Shown here piece by piece: positions 37,691 to 49,613 of a stretch of DNA of 64,000 nucleotides; the first letter of the stretch is position 1; every line of letters starts with the position of its first letter. The notes below the pieces were generated by a model, which had not been told where the DNA came from, did no database searches, and saw only the letters and a program-made list of their open reading frames with translations. Made by a program: the position numbers and the translations under genes. The stretch comes from Rallus limicola (Eukaryota; Chordata; Aves; Gruiformes; Rallidae). Where the stretch lies: NCBI GenBank assembly GCA_022605955.1, contig JAKCOZ010000003.1, positions 38,776,761-38,840,760 of the forward strand, in the 5' to 3' direction.

Positions 37691-38200
37691 CTTGCTGGGG
37701 CCGTGACCGAAAACCCTTCTCGCCTTTCCTCCCCGATCTTTTTTTCAGCATTGAAATTTTGTAGGGGAAGCACCTGCGGGCAGTTCTGCGGGTCGCCCTC
37801 CTCCTCTCCTCTTCCTGCGGCCGAGCCGCCTCTGCGCCGAGCAGGACGGACGGACCCGCGGCTCCCCGGTTGGGCCTCGGTGCCGCCGCCGGCAGCGCCC
37901 CCCTGGGCGGCCGGGTGCGGGCTCTGGCTGCGGCACCCAGGCGGGCCGTGGGCAGCGTGGGAGGCCGGTGTGATTAAAGTCGCGTTTGTTGTTCTTCCTT
38001 TCAGAGCCTGGTTTGCAAGCCGCTCTCCCGGATTAATATGCAAGGCTTGCTGGAGCTGGGGGTACCCACCGCCGCCCAGAGGAGCGCTTGGAGGAGCGTG
38101 GCTCGGTCTCCCTCTTGTGGAACGCCGTCGGAACTGAGCTGCCCTACCACTAGCGAAGAGCAGCCCGGCGTCGGCGAGCAGATGATGGCAGCGGTTACTG
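37691..38200. promoter_or_regulatory. CpG island at the S1PR3 coding exon
   Basis: GC- and CpG-rich sequence covers the 300 bases before the S1PR3 coding exon and its first 200 bases. It is separated from the exon by a normal splice acceptor, so it may be intronic, or it may act as an alternative promoter producing an unspliced leader. Either way it marks an active regulatory region directly upstream of the receptor. Confidence 0.65.
37990..38004 (+). other. S1PR3 splice acceptor
   Basis: A polypyrimidine run (TTGTTCTTCCTTTCAG) ends in AG at 38003-38004, an almost ideal acceptor. The coding exon therefore starts at 38005, and an upstream non-coding exon must exist. Confidence 0.85.
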
Positions 38201-39327
38201 TGCCGCCTGATACCCTTGTCAGCCTTCAGGGGACTGAAGAGATGGACCCTCTGATCTTGCTGCATTATAATTACACGGGAAAGCTTATTCCGAGGGAAAA
38301 GGCAACTGATAGCATAGACCTGCCCACCATTGCGTTTCTGATCCTGTGTAGTTTCATAGTCCTGGAAAACTTGATGGTGTTGATTGCCATATGGAAAAAC
38401 AATAAATTTCACAACCGCATGTACTTTTTTATTGGCAATCTAGCTCTCTGTGATCTTTTAGCTGGGATTGTTTACAAAGTAAACATTCTTATGTCTGGGA
38501 AGAAAACACTGAGTTTGTCCTCCACAATCTGGTTCATTAGGGAAGGCAGCATGTTTGTTGCCCTGGGAGCTTCCACCTTCAGCTTACTAGCAATAGCTAT
38601 CGAGCGGCATTTGACCATGATTAAAATGAGGCCTTATGATGCAAATAAAAAATACAGAGTGTTCCTCCTCATTGGTACATGCTGGCTTATTTCGATTTCC
38701 TTGGGTGCCTTACCCATTCTCGGCTGGAACTGTATAGACAACTTAACAGATTGCTCAACGATTTTGCCTCTATATTCCAAGAAGTACGTGGTCTTCTGCA
38801 TCAGTATCTTCATAGCCATTTTGGTTGCCATTGTCATCCTTTATGCCCGTATCTACATCCTGGTCAAGTCCAGCAGTCGCAATGTCACTAACCACAACAA
38901 CTCGGAGCGCTCCATGGCGCTCCTTAGGACTGTCGTGATTGTTGTTAGTGTCTTCATTGCCTTCTGGTCTCCACTGTTCATCCTGTTCCTCATTGACGTG
39001 GCCTGCAGAGTCAAGGAATGCTCAATCTTGTACAAAGCCAACTGGTTTATTGCTCTGGCAGTCATCAATTCTGCAATGAACCCCATCATCTACACTCTGG
39101 CCAGTAAGGAAATGCGGCGGGCTTTCTTTCGACTAGTTTGTGGATGCCTGATGAAATCAAATGTGTCCAGATCTCTGCCTATTCAGCCCACACCAGATAA
39201 CAGTCGAAGCAAATCCAGCAGCAGCAATACCCAGAAGCAGAAGGAAGATTTCCCACACATGAATATTCCCTCATGTATCGCTGAGAAAAATGAATCTTCA
39301 TTTCACAATGGAAACTTCTGCAAGTAA
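38185..39327 (+). CDS. S1PR3: sphingosine-1-phosphate receptor 3
   Basis: This encodes a class A GPCR that binds extracellular sphingosine-1-phosphate and couples to Gi, Gq and G12/13 at the plasma membrane. Read from 38185 it is 380 residues; human S1PR3 is 378. An NYT glycosylation site is at residue 29. Seven helices lie near residues 48-70, 79-101, 119-142, 157-182, 201-227, 246-272 and 286-307. Ligand-contacting Arg119-Glu120 opens helix 3, followed by the S1P-family ERH motif (140-142) in place of DRY. NPIIY is at 299-303, and palmitoylation-type cysteines (VCGC) are at 318-321. The tail contains SRSKSSSSN, as in mammalian S1P3. The whole CDS is in one exon. The start at 38185 has A at -3 and G at +4 and gives MAAVTVPP, like human MATALPP. 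An in-frame ATG at 38182 and another at 38038 (49 codons longer) are alternatives. Confidence 0.97.
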   Translation: MAAVTVPPDTLVSLQGTEEMDPLILLHYNYTGKLIPREKATDSIDLPTIAFLILCSFIVLENLMVLIAIWKNNKFHNRMYFFIGNLALCDLLAGIVYKVNILMSGKKTLSLSSTIWFIREGSMFVALGASTFSLLAIAIERHLTMIKMRPYDANKKYRVFLLIGTCWLISISLGALPILGWNCIDNLTDCSTILPLYSKKYVVFCISIFIAILVAIVILYARIYILVKSSSRNVTNHNNSERSMALLRTVVIVVSVFIAFWSPLFILFLIDVACRVKECSILYKANWFIALAVINSAMNPIIYTLASKEMRRAFFRLVCGCLMKSNVSRSLPIQPTPDNSRSKSSSSNTQKQKEDFPHMNIPSCIAEKNESSFHNGNFCK

Positions 39328-39940
39328 AGGACTCCTCAAGACAAGTACCTTTCTGTGGCTAAACTACAAGTGTAATTTAAGTATTCATGCACTTAAGTCA
39401 CAGGGGAAAACACTAACCACTTATTTAACTTTGAGGACTTATTACCAATCATTTGCTTTGGGTGTTCATTCAGTAACACACCTGATTCAGAAAAAAACTT
39501 TCATAGTACCCCACATCCAGTACAAAGTCTATGCACGTATCATGACATTGTGCACCACGATGGCATTGCACGATGAGGCTCTATCAGGTACTGCCTTTAT
39601 CTTGCAAGACATCGATAACATCAATAAAAAACTTCAGCATTCACTATTCACTGCTGACAGAAAATGAGCCTGATTATTGCCGACTGGGAGAAAAGCTCAT
39701 TACGTATGTTGGTGATTATAGTTCTCTATATGTATCTTGCTGTTATGTTAATGGCCTTATATACATGTGGTATAAAGAGCTGTATATTTGTACAATTCCT
39801 TATTAAAAAGTTGTTTTTTTGGTAAAAGTTTACAATATGCTAAACATTGTATTGCAGTGTACAGTGTAAGGTGACTATACAAATAGATGTGTTTCAATGG
39901 GGATATTTGAAAATAAATGAAGTAGTAGCTTTTAACTGAC
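39328..39940 (+). other. S1PR3: S1PR3 3' UTR, minimal extent
   Basis: AT-rich non-coding sequence follows the TAA stop. An AATAAA signal at 39912-39917 and an ATTAAA at about 39801 give a short 3' UTR of about 600 bases. The mammalian transcript has a longer 3' UTR, so readthrough to more distal signals is possible, for example ATTAAA at 42390-42395. Confidence 0.55.
39912..39917 (+). promoter_or_regulatory. candidate S1PR3 polyadenylation signal
   Basis: A canonical AATAAA about 585 bases after the stop codon, within AT-rich sequence. Other signals farther downstream compete, so its usage is unproven. Confidence 0.5.
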
Positions 39941-42900
39941 AAGAACTTTAACATGTCATATCAATGCAGTATTTTTATTTTTTTCCACTATTATTCAAAC
40001 TTTTTGTGTTTAGTGAAAGACAAGATGACAGTTGTCGCTGTGACATTTCACTATTTTAAACAAGCAGTTTTAAGTAACAGTTGAGAGAGGTTATCTTGAC
40101 CCAACAACACACAAGTATCTAGTGTATGTACTGCTTCAATGCATATATTTTTACTTACTATTTCCAGCGTATTTAAAAATGTATGTTAAACTTATGTAAA
40201 CCTGTGTACATTGTGAATGCACTACCTAAGCTGAGATTCTTCAGTTCTGAAACAGAGACATGTCATTTCAGAAAGCAGTGAACCACAGAAGGGATCCTGG
40301 TGGAGTTCCTTCTCTCCAGGCACTTCCACAGCATGGGAACTGTGTTAGATATTCTCCCTGGGAAGAAGTCCAGCCAGTAGGACAAGATCCTATTTTCTGG
40401 CAATGGGACCCTACGCTCCTGCTGTCTCTAGGCACTTTTGCAAATACAAGAGGGAAGATGTGGTACAACAGGACCATGCTGAAGGGCATATCCCCATTTA
40501 CATCTGACCCTGTCTTGGATCTGGAATGAAAGCCTATTTAGTTTGGAAGACCCCAACTTCCCTGGAGCCTCAAACTTGCTACTTTTGAGAGGATGTGACA
40601 GAGAAACCTGTATGAACACTGCCTGCCTTACCAGTCTCAGTACAGGATGATGTTCAGCATAAGAGGGATACCCTGAGATCTAGAGCAGTTAAGACTTCAT
40701 GAACATCTGGTTTCAAATCTCCACGGAAGTGGCCCAGAGTACTTCATCAGCAGTACTTTATAGCTAGAGGCTTCAGTGGAGGTTGATGGGAAATTCTGAG
40801 CTGAGTTCCCATTGTCTTTCTGTAAGAATGTAAGCATCTAACTTTATTGAACTCTTTCGAAGATTTGTGTTTAATGTCTCAAACCACACCCTGCCTTATG
40901 CAAAATCAGACGTAGTTGAGGCTTTTTTTAATACACAGCCTGAAAGAGCTCACCTTTAGCTTTACTCTGATCTTAATCATTTAAAGCAGCAGCATTAGAC
41001 TCTTCTCAAGTATGTACAGTGTATACGTTGTGTAATGTGTATAGCAAAAGCCTTTAAAATTTAGAGGTTGGCATTGTGATTTTCTTTTACAAGTTAACAG
41101 TCTGCTTGAAAAGTTTTATGCTGTTAAAAAAGTTCAAGAACAAAAAAAATCCTGTGTTTGAATGAAATAGCTGTGAAAGAGTAGTAAATGCAAAATAATT
41201 TCTACCAATAACATTGAAAGGCAGTGCACTTAGAGAAGGAGAAGGTAAACTAAGCTAAGTGTGATATAACTACATGAACTGCAAGCTGGGTCAGCAGCTC
41301 TGTAGCTTTGTGAGAAACAGAAGTGGTGACATTGCATTGCCATAGCTTGCCTAGGCTTTTAGGTCTTACAGTGATATTTGGCTGTGGTTTCAGTGTGGAA
41401 GTTCCCACTGGAATTTGCTTCTTTGAAAACTGACAGCTAAAACATCTGTATACTTGTAAATGTTAGCTCATGAGGTGGTGGTGTGTTGTAGCATTCCTTG
41501 CTGTTGTAGAGGAGAAAGCCCTTAGCAGCGCAATGGTTTCAGAAAACATTGTGCTGACTCCACACCAAACTTTCATGTCAGGGATGTTACATGAATCCAC
41601 TGTTTAGATGAAAAACACAAATATTTTTTCATAGCCAGAGTCCAAGAACATGCACACAGAAGTGAGATTTAGCAACTGCATTCTAGCCTTAGCTGTTGTC
41701 AGAGTTGATGGAAGGCACAAGTAATGCAAGGAACTCCACTACTGGAGGCCATGTGATTGCATGTCCATACAAAAAGTTTTTACTCTACTTTGACTTCCTT
41801 CTCTTATTTTGGAGCTGTGGGGATATTTTACTAGTTCACTACCCTGCTGTATTTGAAGCAGGCTCCTAGGATTCATGGATACACGTGTAACACTGATGAC
41901 ATAATTTACTTATGACTCAAGAGAAAAAACTGTTGTGGATACAGTCTCAGTGGGTACATCCCACTGGGATATGTTAGGTAAAGCACAGATTTTGGAAAAT
42001 TTGAGAGCAAAATTTTAAATTACAAGAAGAAAAAGTCTTAACAAGAGTGTACCATAAACAATGAGGAAGACGTCATGGAAAACAATGGAGAATGTGTTCT
42101 TTTACCCTAATTTTTTTTTTTTATTCCTTAAAATACATGCCAGAATTGAAGTTTTTTATCAGGTCTCCCTTTCCCAGTTGGTTTTAAAAAGAAGACTGGT
42201 GTTTCATTCATGTTATTTCAGTAATTGGAATATTTATTTTGGTTCTGGATTACAAAGGAAATGCAAATCATATCATCTTAGGAGAAAAAAGAAAAGCTTT
42301 CTCAAGATGCTTTCCAAGGGTTTCATTGCCAACAATCTGACAGGGTATTTTCAACTCATTAGGTACCATAAACATTTTGAAAACTTTTAATTAAATCTCA
42401 GACCTTTGAACCAAAGTTGTTGTGCAGCAGTCATTTTCCAATGAACTGGAAAAAAAGGGTTTGGCTTTCTATGAAGAACGTGCATTTAAGCTCCATGTGT
42501 CATGCCTGAAGGCAGCACCTGTGGGAACATCGTTGTAGCTGGAGGCAGTAGGCTCTGCCTCCCTGGCCTGCGGTGAGGGAGGAAGGCTTTACCTCTGCTT
42601 TCCTGGGAGTGGACCCGGTCCCCTGGGTGCCCTATTTGGAGCACTGCTTCAGCAGCACCGTGCACAGCTACTCCTTTGGAAAGGCACATTTCACAAGAAG
42701 CAGCTTTAATTAGGGTGTCACACTGCCTACTTGTAATTTCCAGCTGCTTGTAATTTCCAGCTGCTCCAGTAAAGAAATGGAAAACACACCTGTGTGTAAA
42801 GTGCCGAAAAGCTGGGGTCCAGAGAGTACCCAGTCCCCGCTGAGCCTAGCTGTGCTGGCATCAGCCCCAGGCACTGCCACTTAACTAACCAATGCAACCA

Positions 42901-43440
42901 AAGGCACAGCTGTGGACCTCCACACCCATCCCAGGCCTGAGACGCTCCCTTCTCAGGGTAAAACAGACACAGGCATGGCAGCAGTCATCAGGGCTTTCAG
43001 TGACTTGCTGCAGCCCTAAGGCCTCCTGGCACCTGGAGTGGTCTGGAGGCACGGTGCGGAGGTATGCTGGTGCCCATGCTGCCTTCAGAGCTGAATTTCT
43101 TCTCCATAAGAGCAACCTAACTTCCCAGGGCATCTCTAGGCTCAGGTGTTCTCCAAGCGTGTGTGAGGGAAGGGCCTTTGTAAGGAGGCTACTGGGCAGT
43201 GGAGGAAGAGATTTTGAGGAACATGAGCCCAGCTAAGCTTAATTCTAATGTGTAGCCTTTCTCCTCTCCACATTACACCAAGTGGCAGCTCTTGCATTGG
43301 CCTTGTCCTTGCAGTCATCCTCCATGGAAAGACCATGGAGTTGGATGCCCTTGCCCTCTTGACATTTTTCTTCCCTGTATCTACTGAGTAGTTGAATGAC
43401 TTACTGACATTCAATACCCAGGTAAGCTCTGTGGAATTTA
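39941..43440. other. distal S1PR3 3' UTR or intergenic
   Basis: No supported gene. The first 2.4 kb are AT-rich and could be extended S1PR3 3' UTR. From about 42.5 to 43.3 kb the composition turns GC-richer, and a perfect 17-bp tandem duplication lies at 42730-42763. This is the gap between two convergent genes. Confidence 0.5.
42730..42763. repeat. perfect 17-bp tandem duplication
   Basis: CTTGTAATTTCCAGCTG occurs at 42730-42746 and again at 42747-42763 without mismatch. Confidence 0.9.
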
Positions 43441-44435
43441 ATTTATTCTGCTAGGAAATGAGTATTCCTTTAGGTAAATAAGAAATCCAGGAAACAAATT
43501 AGGCCTTAGGGAACCAACCATGGGAGAATAGACTCAAGCCCACTTGCATCTCAATTTGATAGGAGTGCTCATTATTTTATTACTTTGGTTAATCATATAC
43601 AAACTGAATAATCAGAAAACAGTTGCATGACACTTTTATTCCAAATTCTGTTGCTCAAGGACTTCCTCAAAAACAAAATTTGCTTCTTTAACCAGAATAC
43701 CACAATCAGCGGACAGGCAAAAACTTGAGATTCACAAAAGTCATTGGGAATATAAAAGATCACAATATTTCCACATACATTATTTTTCCTGCAATTCTCA
43801 GTTAAAAATGTTTCTAAAAGTAATAAATATTAATAAATAACAAATTTACAGTCAAACTCCCTTTGATAGCAAAGTAGTCACTTTTTTGTTTTGTCATTGC
43901 TGCCCACACAATGCGAAGAAAAACATTTACCCCAAAAGAAGAAACCTGGCTTCTTTCAAGGTTTAATTCTGCAAGACTTCATTGAGAAGCAGTTATCACA
44001 CCAATCTAGCCACAAAGGACACAGATATATATTGATTATAAACTTTACATTCTTCATTTAATAAAAAAATTCACTCATTTTGAATGAATATTTGCCTGGG
44101 TGTGTGTGGTGTGTTTTGCCACACAGAATAAAAAGGAGGACCACTGGAAAAAGCTGTCATTTGACCTGTATGTTATTTGACCTTCAAGTTCGCTATGTAA
44201 AATGCAAATCTTCATCTTAATCTCAAAAAGAATTGAAGCTACCTTTCTTTTCTGAGTCATCCGTGCTGTCTCCCACAAAGTGGGGTAGGATGAGTCACCC
44301 AGCTTTAGCTTCTTTCTTCCTTTGGTTTCCACAGCCTGTTCTGTTGTCAAACAAGGTTTAAACACTCTTTATTTAGCTTTTCCCCTATATGGTCCTTTAG
44401 CTAGAAATGTGTGGCTCTGAAATCTTATCCCCCTT

Positions 44436-44489
44436 ACTGAGACAAAAAAAAAAAAAGGAAAAGAAAAAAAAGCCCTGCTTTGTCTCAGT
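44436..44489 (-). repeat. 11-bp inverted repeat with homopurine loop
   Basis: ACTGAGACAAA at 44436-44446 pairs perfectly with TTTGTCTCAGT at 44479-44489. The 32-base loop is almost all A and G on the plus strand, so U/C-rich if transcribed as SHC3 3' UTR. It could form a stem-loop in that UTR. Confidence 0.8.
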
Positions 44490-45111
44490 GGAAGCCATAT
44501 GAGATGCTTATGTTGGAGGATGCAAAGGAATAGATCAGGGCTTATGAACATAACTGTGTCAAAAAGAGTTAATTGTTAGGCATTGCCCAGGTATTTTGCA
44601 GTCCCTCTCCCCAAACATTCTGCTTTAACCCTATCAACCAGTTAGCATATTTGTAATTTGTCAACACCTCTCTATACTCATTAGTGGTTTATACACCTAT
44701 TGACTCACCTTTCCTGGAGTCACATTTCTTATCCCTGGGGTTTTGTTTCCCAAGACAGCTTTTCATTCCCAGTCAAAGCCTCTGGTTAACTGCAGTCAAA
44801 TTGTATGTCCGTGTCACCTTCCCCACAGGCCGGCCCCCCTTCCGGCTGTCTATGTGAGCAAGGCCCACAGATCATGTGTGTGAGTAAAGTACAGCTGAGC
44901 ACAGAGCTCCTGACAGCTTTGAGCAGGCGCAGATTTGCAGAGAGTTCAACCGTTGGTTTGGGCAACTATTCCAATCAACATATTTTTGACAGTACACTAA
45001 TGTGAATCTGAATTTGGATTTTATGCAGATATACTTTGAAAATGTCTGGAAAATATAAAGCTATGTGTTTCTGTTACTTCAGCTTAGACTTATGCAACTT
45101 TAGGCAAACAA

Positions 45112-45135
45112 GTGTACTTAAATGTGTACTTAAAT
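45112..45135. repeat. perfect 12-bp tandem duplication
   Basis: GTGTACTTAAAT occurs at 45112-45123 and 45124-45135 without mismatch. Confidence 0.9.
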
Positions 45136-48100
45136 TCTCACTTCTACCACTTACTTCAGATAGACATTGTATGCTAAGAACAAAAGCTTGAGAGTAGGGT
45201 TTGTAACCTTTGTCAGAATATTCACAAGCTCCAAATTTCCCCTTTAGAGCTGTAAATTTCCTGGAGGCTGCAAAACTCTGCTAGTTTTCAAATGGAGCGG
45301 TTGCTACTTAAAAATATCTAAATATGCATCAATTCTGTTATGAATACGTTGTAGCTGGCACCTGGCACTTCATGTGCCAGCAGCAATTGCACTGTAGTAT
45401 AAATTTTACAAATTCGCCTCATCTTATTGCACAGCATGATGCCTGGGGACCATGACGATAAGAAATGTGAGCATATTATTCTGCAGAGAAAAAAAAGAAT
45501 GAACCCAGGATATAGAAAAATTAGTGCTGGCAGGTGACATTTGCCAGATGATTAGTAAGTGTTTTCTTCCAGTGATAGTGCACATTCTGCACTCAAATCC
45601 TGGACGCAGGATTACGTCCTTTGTTCAAGCTGGTATTGAACATGTGTGGCAGAGAGGCTTCTGGCAGAACTGGTGTTATGTCTCAGTGTAAGTGCTGCAG
45701 GACTTGAAGAGGAGGAAAGGTACTTCGTATAACCATCCTCACTGTGTGTGCAAAGCCCTAGGCAGGGAGGCATGGCATCTCCTATAGTCAGCCTTCTCCT
45801 AGGCATGGTCAATTTGAACAGTGTCTTCTTGCATTAGAGAAGGGAACCTGGGAGTCCTCACACTGAGCAAACTCCCATTGTAATCAGAAGGTAATTTAGT
45901 TTTCAAATCACATTTTCTACCTTTGAGGTTTCATTGCTTCTGCAGCACCTGAAATAATCAAAAGTTTGGGAATATGACTGTACCTCCATGTCCAATCTAT
46001 AATGCTAGCCTCACTGGAAAATTTTGTTAACCTAGTAATTCTTCTAGATCTGCAATAAAATGAATCAGAAGCATTTGGTTCACTCCTGAAAGTTCTTTTT
46101 TTAAAGGAATCTAAAGCATTTTCATTACTCATAGTTCACATAGTTGCACCACAACTGCAATCAAAACTGATAACCAGATAGGACTCAAAAACAATGTAGA
46201 AAATGTTGGAGATTATTTGGTTTCAGTTCTGACTTCTCAGCTATCCCCTGGTATCAAAGGATACCATAATATTGTCTAATCTTAGTTATTTCTATTGAGT
46301 CTAGTAAATTTGTTCTTTCTGTAAAATCCCAGTCCTCGAAGTCATGGTACTGAATTATCACCAACAAGTGTCTAGCCCTTGGGACTGTACAAAAGAGAAT
46401 AATAACAAAAGGTGAGGGGACTTAAAGCCAAAGGCAAACATTAAAAGACTCAAATTGTGCTGTCAGCTGTCTGTTTTTCAGCAAGCTGCATAGCATTTGA
46501 GCCCATCTCACAATCTCTACATCTCTTTAATTGCTGGCAGTGTCAGCTTCTCACAGAATTGAGCCCTGCCTCTCCAAAAAATCCAATTCAGTGTTTCTGA
46601 GCTCAGTGTAAAATAGTCTTTGACTTCAACGACAACAGGTTTGGAACTACTCTATAAATGGCTATACAGTTTTTATACCATTTTCTTATAGGGAAAAGCT
46701 AAATCTACAAGAGCGACAGTGACAAAAATCAATGGCAGGATCCCCAAAAGGAGCATTGTCTGGCCCACATGCCCTTCTTTCTGGAAAACTTTGAGATTAT
46801 TTGGTTCTTGGTCACTTAGAAAAGCCTCTGGATCATCACACCTGGACAGAGAAGATCTCCTGGCCTCTTTGGGCACCAGGCCACTGTCACAGTCCAAAAG
46901 TGCTACCTTGGACCAAACTGATCAGATTGAGCTATGTGCAACCTTTTGCCTCATCAATGGGCATGCCAAGCTGGGGGAATTGGCTGCACTGACAGAGCAG
47001 CTTAAAATAGCCACATTTTCCTGGAGGCAGAGTTTGTGAAATGTAGTCTGGAGAATTTAATATTTCTGTCAAGCTGTTTCATTTTGTGCCTCCTTGCCAC
47101 CTGCTTTAATTTCTAAACCACACAGTTAGGTGGCTGATAAGTTATTAAAGCTACAGCTAGGACACTGATAAAAAATGCAGATGGTCATTTCAGTGTATGT
47201 TTAGTGTCTTCATTCATACAGCCCTATCTTGCCACATTTTTCCAGGCATACACTGGCAGGATACTTAGCAATCTAGTACAGACATAGGCAGCAGGTGGGA
47301 CTTCTGAAGGCACCTAAGGGAGTTAGGCACCTGGCACTTAATGATGTTATATCAGTACAACATTCGAAGCACAAGAGAGTCCTTTACTTATAGCTAGTGA
47401 TACCACACTAAAAACTTTCCAGGACATGACTGTAGGGAGGTGGGAGCATGGAATTACAAGTGCTATATATGACAAAGAAGGTGGCAATTGAGATCCTTCA
47501 AATTGGAACACAGTGAAACATGGATGCTCTTCAATAAAGTCGTTTTGATGGATACTGCTTTGAGGTGTAAGATCTCCTCACCTTCCCTTGCCATTGCCAC
47601 CTTGGTAAAAGGACAACCCAAATGTTAAGAATTCTGCTAACCTCAGTGCCGTACTAATTTGAGTTGGAATGCAGCATCTATTTCTCCCACACAGACCTAG
47701 AAATATCAACTAATAACTATATGCAATAAAATTAATCAGAAGCATTTGGTTCAGTAATGTCTTAGTTTGGCTTCTGAATGCCTTGATTACAAAATCAAGT
47801 GTAATTTTACTACACAGATCACATGATTTGTCTAAGGTACCTCAATAATTTTCATTCTTGAGATCAACTAAAACCAAACTTCCCAAGCTGTGAAAGCAGA
47901 AGGTACATGAAAATTCTTTCAGAATTGTAATATAATGATCCTATCTGAATGGATTCTCAGCAGAACTTTCAATACCTTTGGCTGTAATTTGACAGTTTTT
48001 TAAACTTAGCAAATTCTCAAATCCAAATCTAGTTTTAAGTAGCTTTAAGTATTGCCTACTTTGGCGTAGGCAAGTGCTTAACCTTGACTTACCCTGCTGA

Positions 48101-49175
48101 TTCTTAGCCTTTACGAATCAAGCCTGAAGATCTGATTTGAGATAATGGTGCTAGAGAAAACCTTGGAACACTGAAGGCTAAATTCTGAGTCTGGCACAAA
48201 CTTTGCCTTTACAAGGAACTGTGTCTATAGAATCTGGCTCTTGATAAGCTTCATAAAATGGCAAAATAGCTTCACATAGTGCTTGCATTTGAACAGTAAG
48301 TACAAACCTCCCTTAAAACATTTCCCAGTACCAAAAGCCTAGGGCATTGCTGCCAGAAATGCATCTTTAGTGTATTTTTCTATTTGGTATTTAGAAAACA
48401 GCAGTATATTTGCAATACCTATCACTTACTGAAGGCCAAAGTCAAGTTATCCTTTGGTAGGTAAATGCAAATGACATCATATGCAAAACTGACCGCTGAG
48501 TCATGATGGTTTTCACAGTTCATAAGAAGAAAAGATATTTTCAGATATGTCTTTGACCAAACATGTACATCTTGCACTAAACCTATTAAACACAAGTTAT
48601 TTGAACTTGATTAACAGGTATGCAGTATCTCATTGGAGACTGGTAGTCAAGGACACCTAGATCTTCACCATAAGCAGAGAACTACTTATAAATAACCTTA
48701 GCACTCAAATTAATAAACTAAAGTTACAGAATATTGTTCTATTATCATTAGAAAAACTAAATACACACACCTCATACACAGAGAGATCACAGCAAATTGT
48801 TGTTAAAGCAAGATACAAATGTTTTGAGTAGCATCATATAAGAATTGAAAGTTGACATCAGAAAGATACAATGCTTTTGATATCAATGACACTGAATAAT
48901 GCTTTTCAAAAACATTTTATGCTTAATTTCTGAGTTGGAATACAAGTTGTTGAATTCAGGCTCATTCCAGGGTTAACCAGTATATTCCATCTGTAATCCT
49001 CATAGTTGTGCTTCATAGGTAAAATCAGAAATAAGATTCCTAATATTCATTTTCTCAAGAAATTGAGACTGCAGAAATCTATTTTTATCTGAACAATCAC
49101 AATTGGCATTTTTCTTCTAGTAAAAACACATGGCACAGAAGATAGTTCTATACCATCAACAGACTGACTTGAAAA

Positions 49176-49220
49176 ATATAAATATATACTGTATTTATAT
49201 ATATACTGTGTATATATACA
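49176..49220. repeat. AT-rich repeat with 17-bp period
   Basis: TATATACTGT occurs at 49183 and again at 49200, embedded in alternating TA sequence. It lies about 265 bases past the SHC3 stop codon in the presumed 3' UTR. Confidence 0.75.
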
Positions 49221-49484
49221 CTATCAATATTCACATTAGAGAATCTGAGTAATTTGATTGAAATCACTTTTTAAGAAAGCCTTCTGCTGTGACTTCATGT
49301 CTACACAAAGCATTGAGAATTTTCAAGTGTACTGTATGAAATGGGGCTTCTTAAACCTAAAGAAAACATACTGGTAAAATACATGTGAATACACTTTTTT
49401 TTTTTCATGTACATGTTTTTTTCAGATCTGCAATTTCCACCAGCTATAGCTTGCAAATAACAGAAATTAAATAGTTTTCTGGAG

Positions 49485-49613
49485 TCAGTGTTTCCTCTCA
49501 ACAGGCTGCTGCAGGCAGAGCTCACTCCCAGAAGAAACTATCGGCAAGTTATTCTCAAGATGATGATTGATGAGATGACTTATGCTGTCAAAGACACGAT
49601 CTTTTGTACGAAC
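49485..49613 (-). CDS. SHC3: SHC3 last coding exon: SH2 C-terminal half and stop
   Basis: The minus strand enters this exon through the acceptor TTTTTTTGAAG (AG at 49615-49614) in phase 0. It reads [18 protein letters not shown] and continues to [11 protein letters not shown] before TGA at 49487-49485: 42 residues that form the second half of the SH2 domain and the very end of the protein. The match to the C-terminus of mammalian SHC3 (ending QQPVERKQ) is nearly complete. The preceding exon ends DPEGT, so the joined reading gives DPEGT-VRTKD, as in the family. Confidence 0.96.
   Translation of the reverse strand, partial: VRTKDRVFDSISHLINHHLENNLPIVSSGSELCLQQPVERKH

Larger units (their letters stand above)
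43441..49484 (-). other. SHC3: probable long 3' UTR of SHC3
   Basis: About 6 kb of AT-rich, repeat-poor sequence follows the SHC3 stop codon on the minus strand and holds no supportable coding exon. Human SHC3 has a multi-kilobase 3' UTR, so this is probably the equivalent. Minus-strand AATAAA signals lie at 44368-44373, 43635-43640, 43576-43581 and 43442-43447 (plus-strand TTTATT); the cluster near 43.4-43.6 kb, just before the composition changes, is the best guess for the distal end. It contains a hairpin at 44436-44489 and an AT repeat near 49.18 kb. The extent is an inference. Confidence 0.45.

Noticed and set aside
37594..38412. 272-codon minus-strand frame opposite the S1PR3 start
   Set aside because: Antisense to the CpG-rich S1PR3 exon; no domain and the S1PR3 frame is unambiguous.
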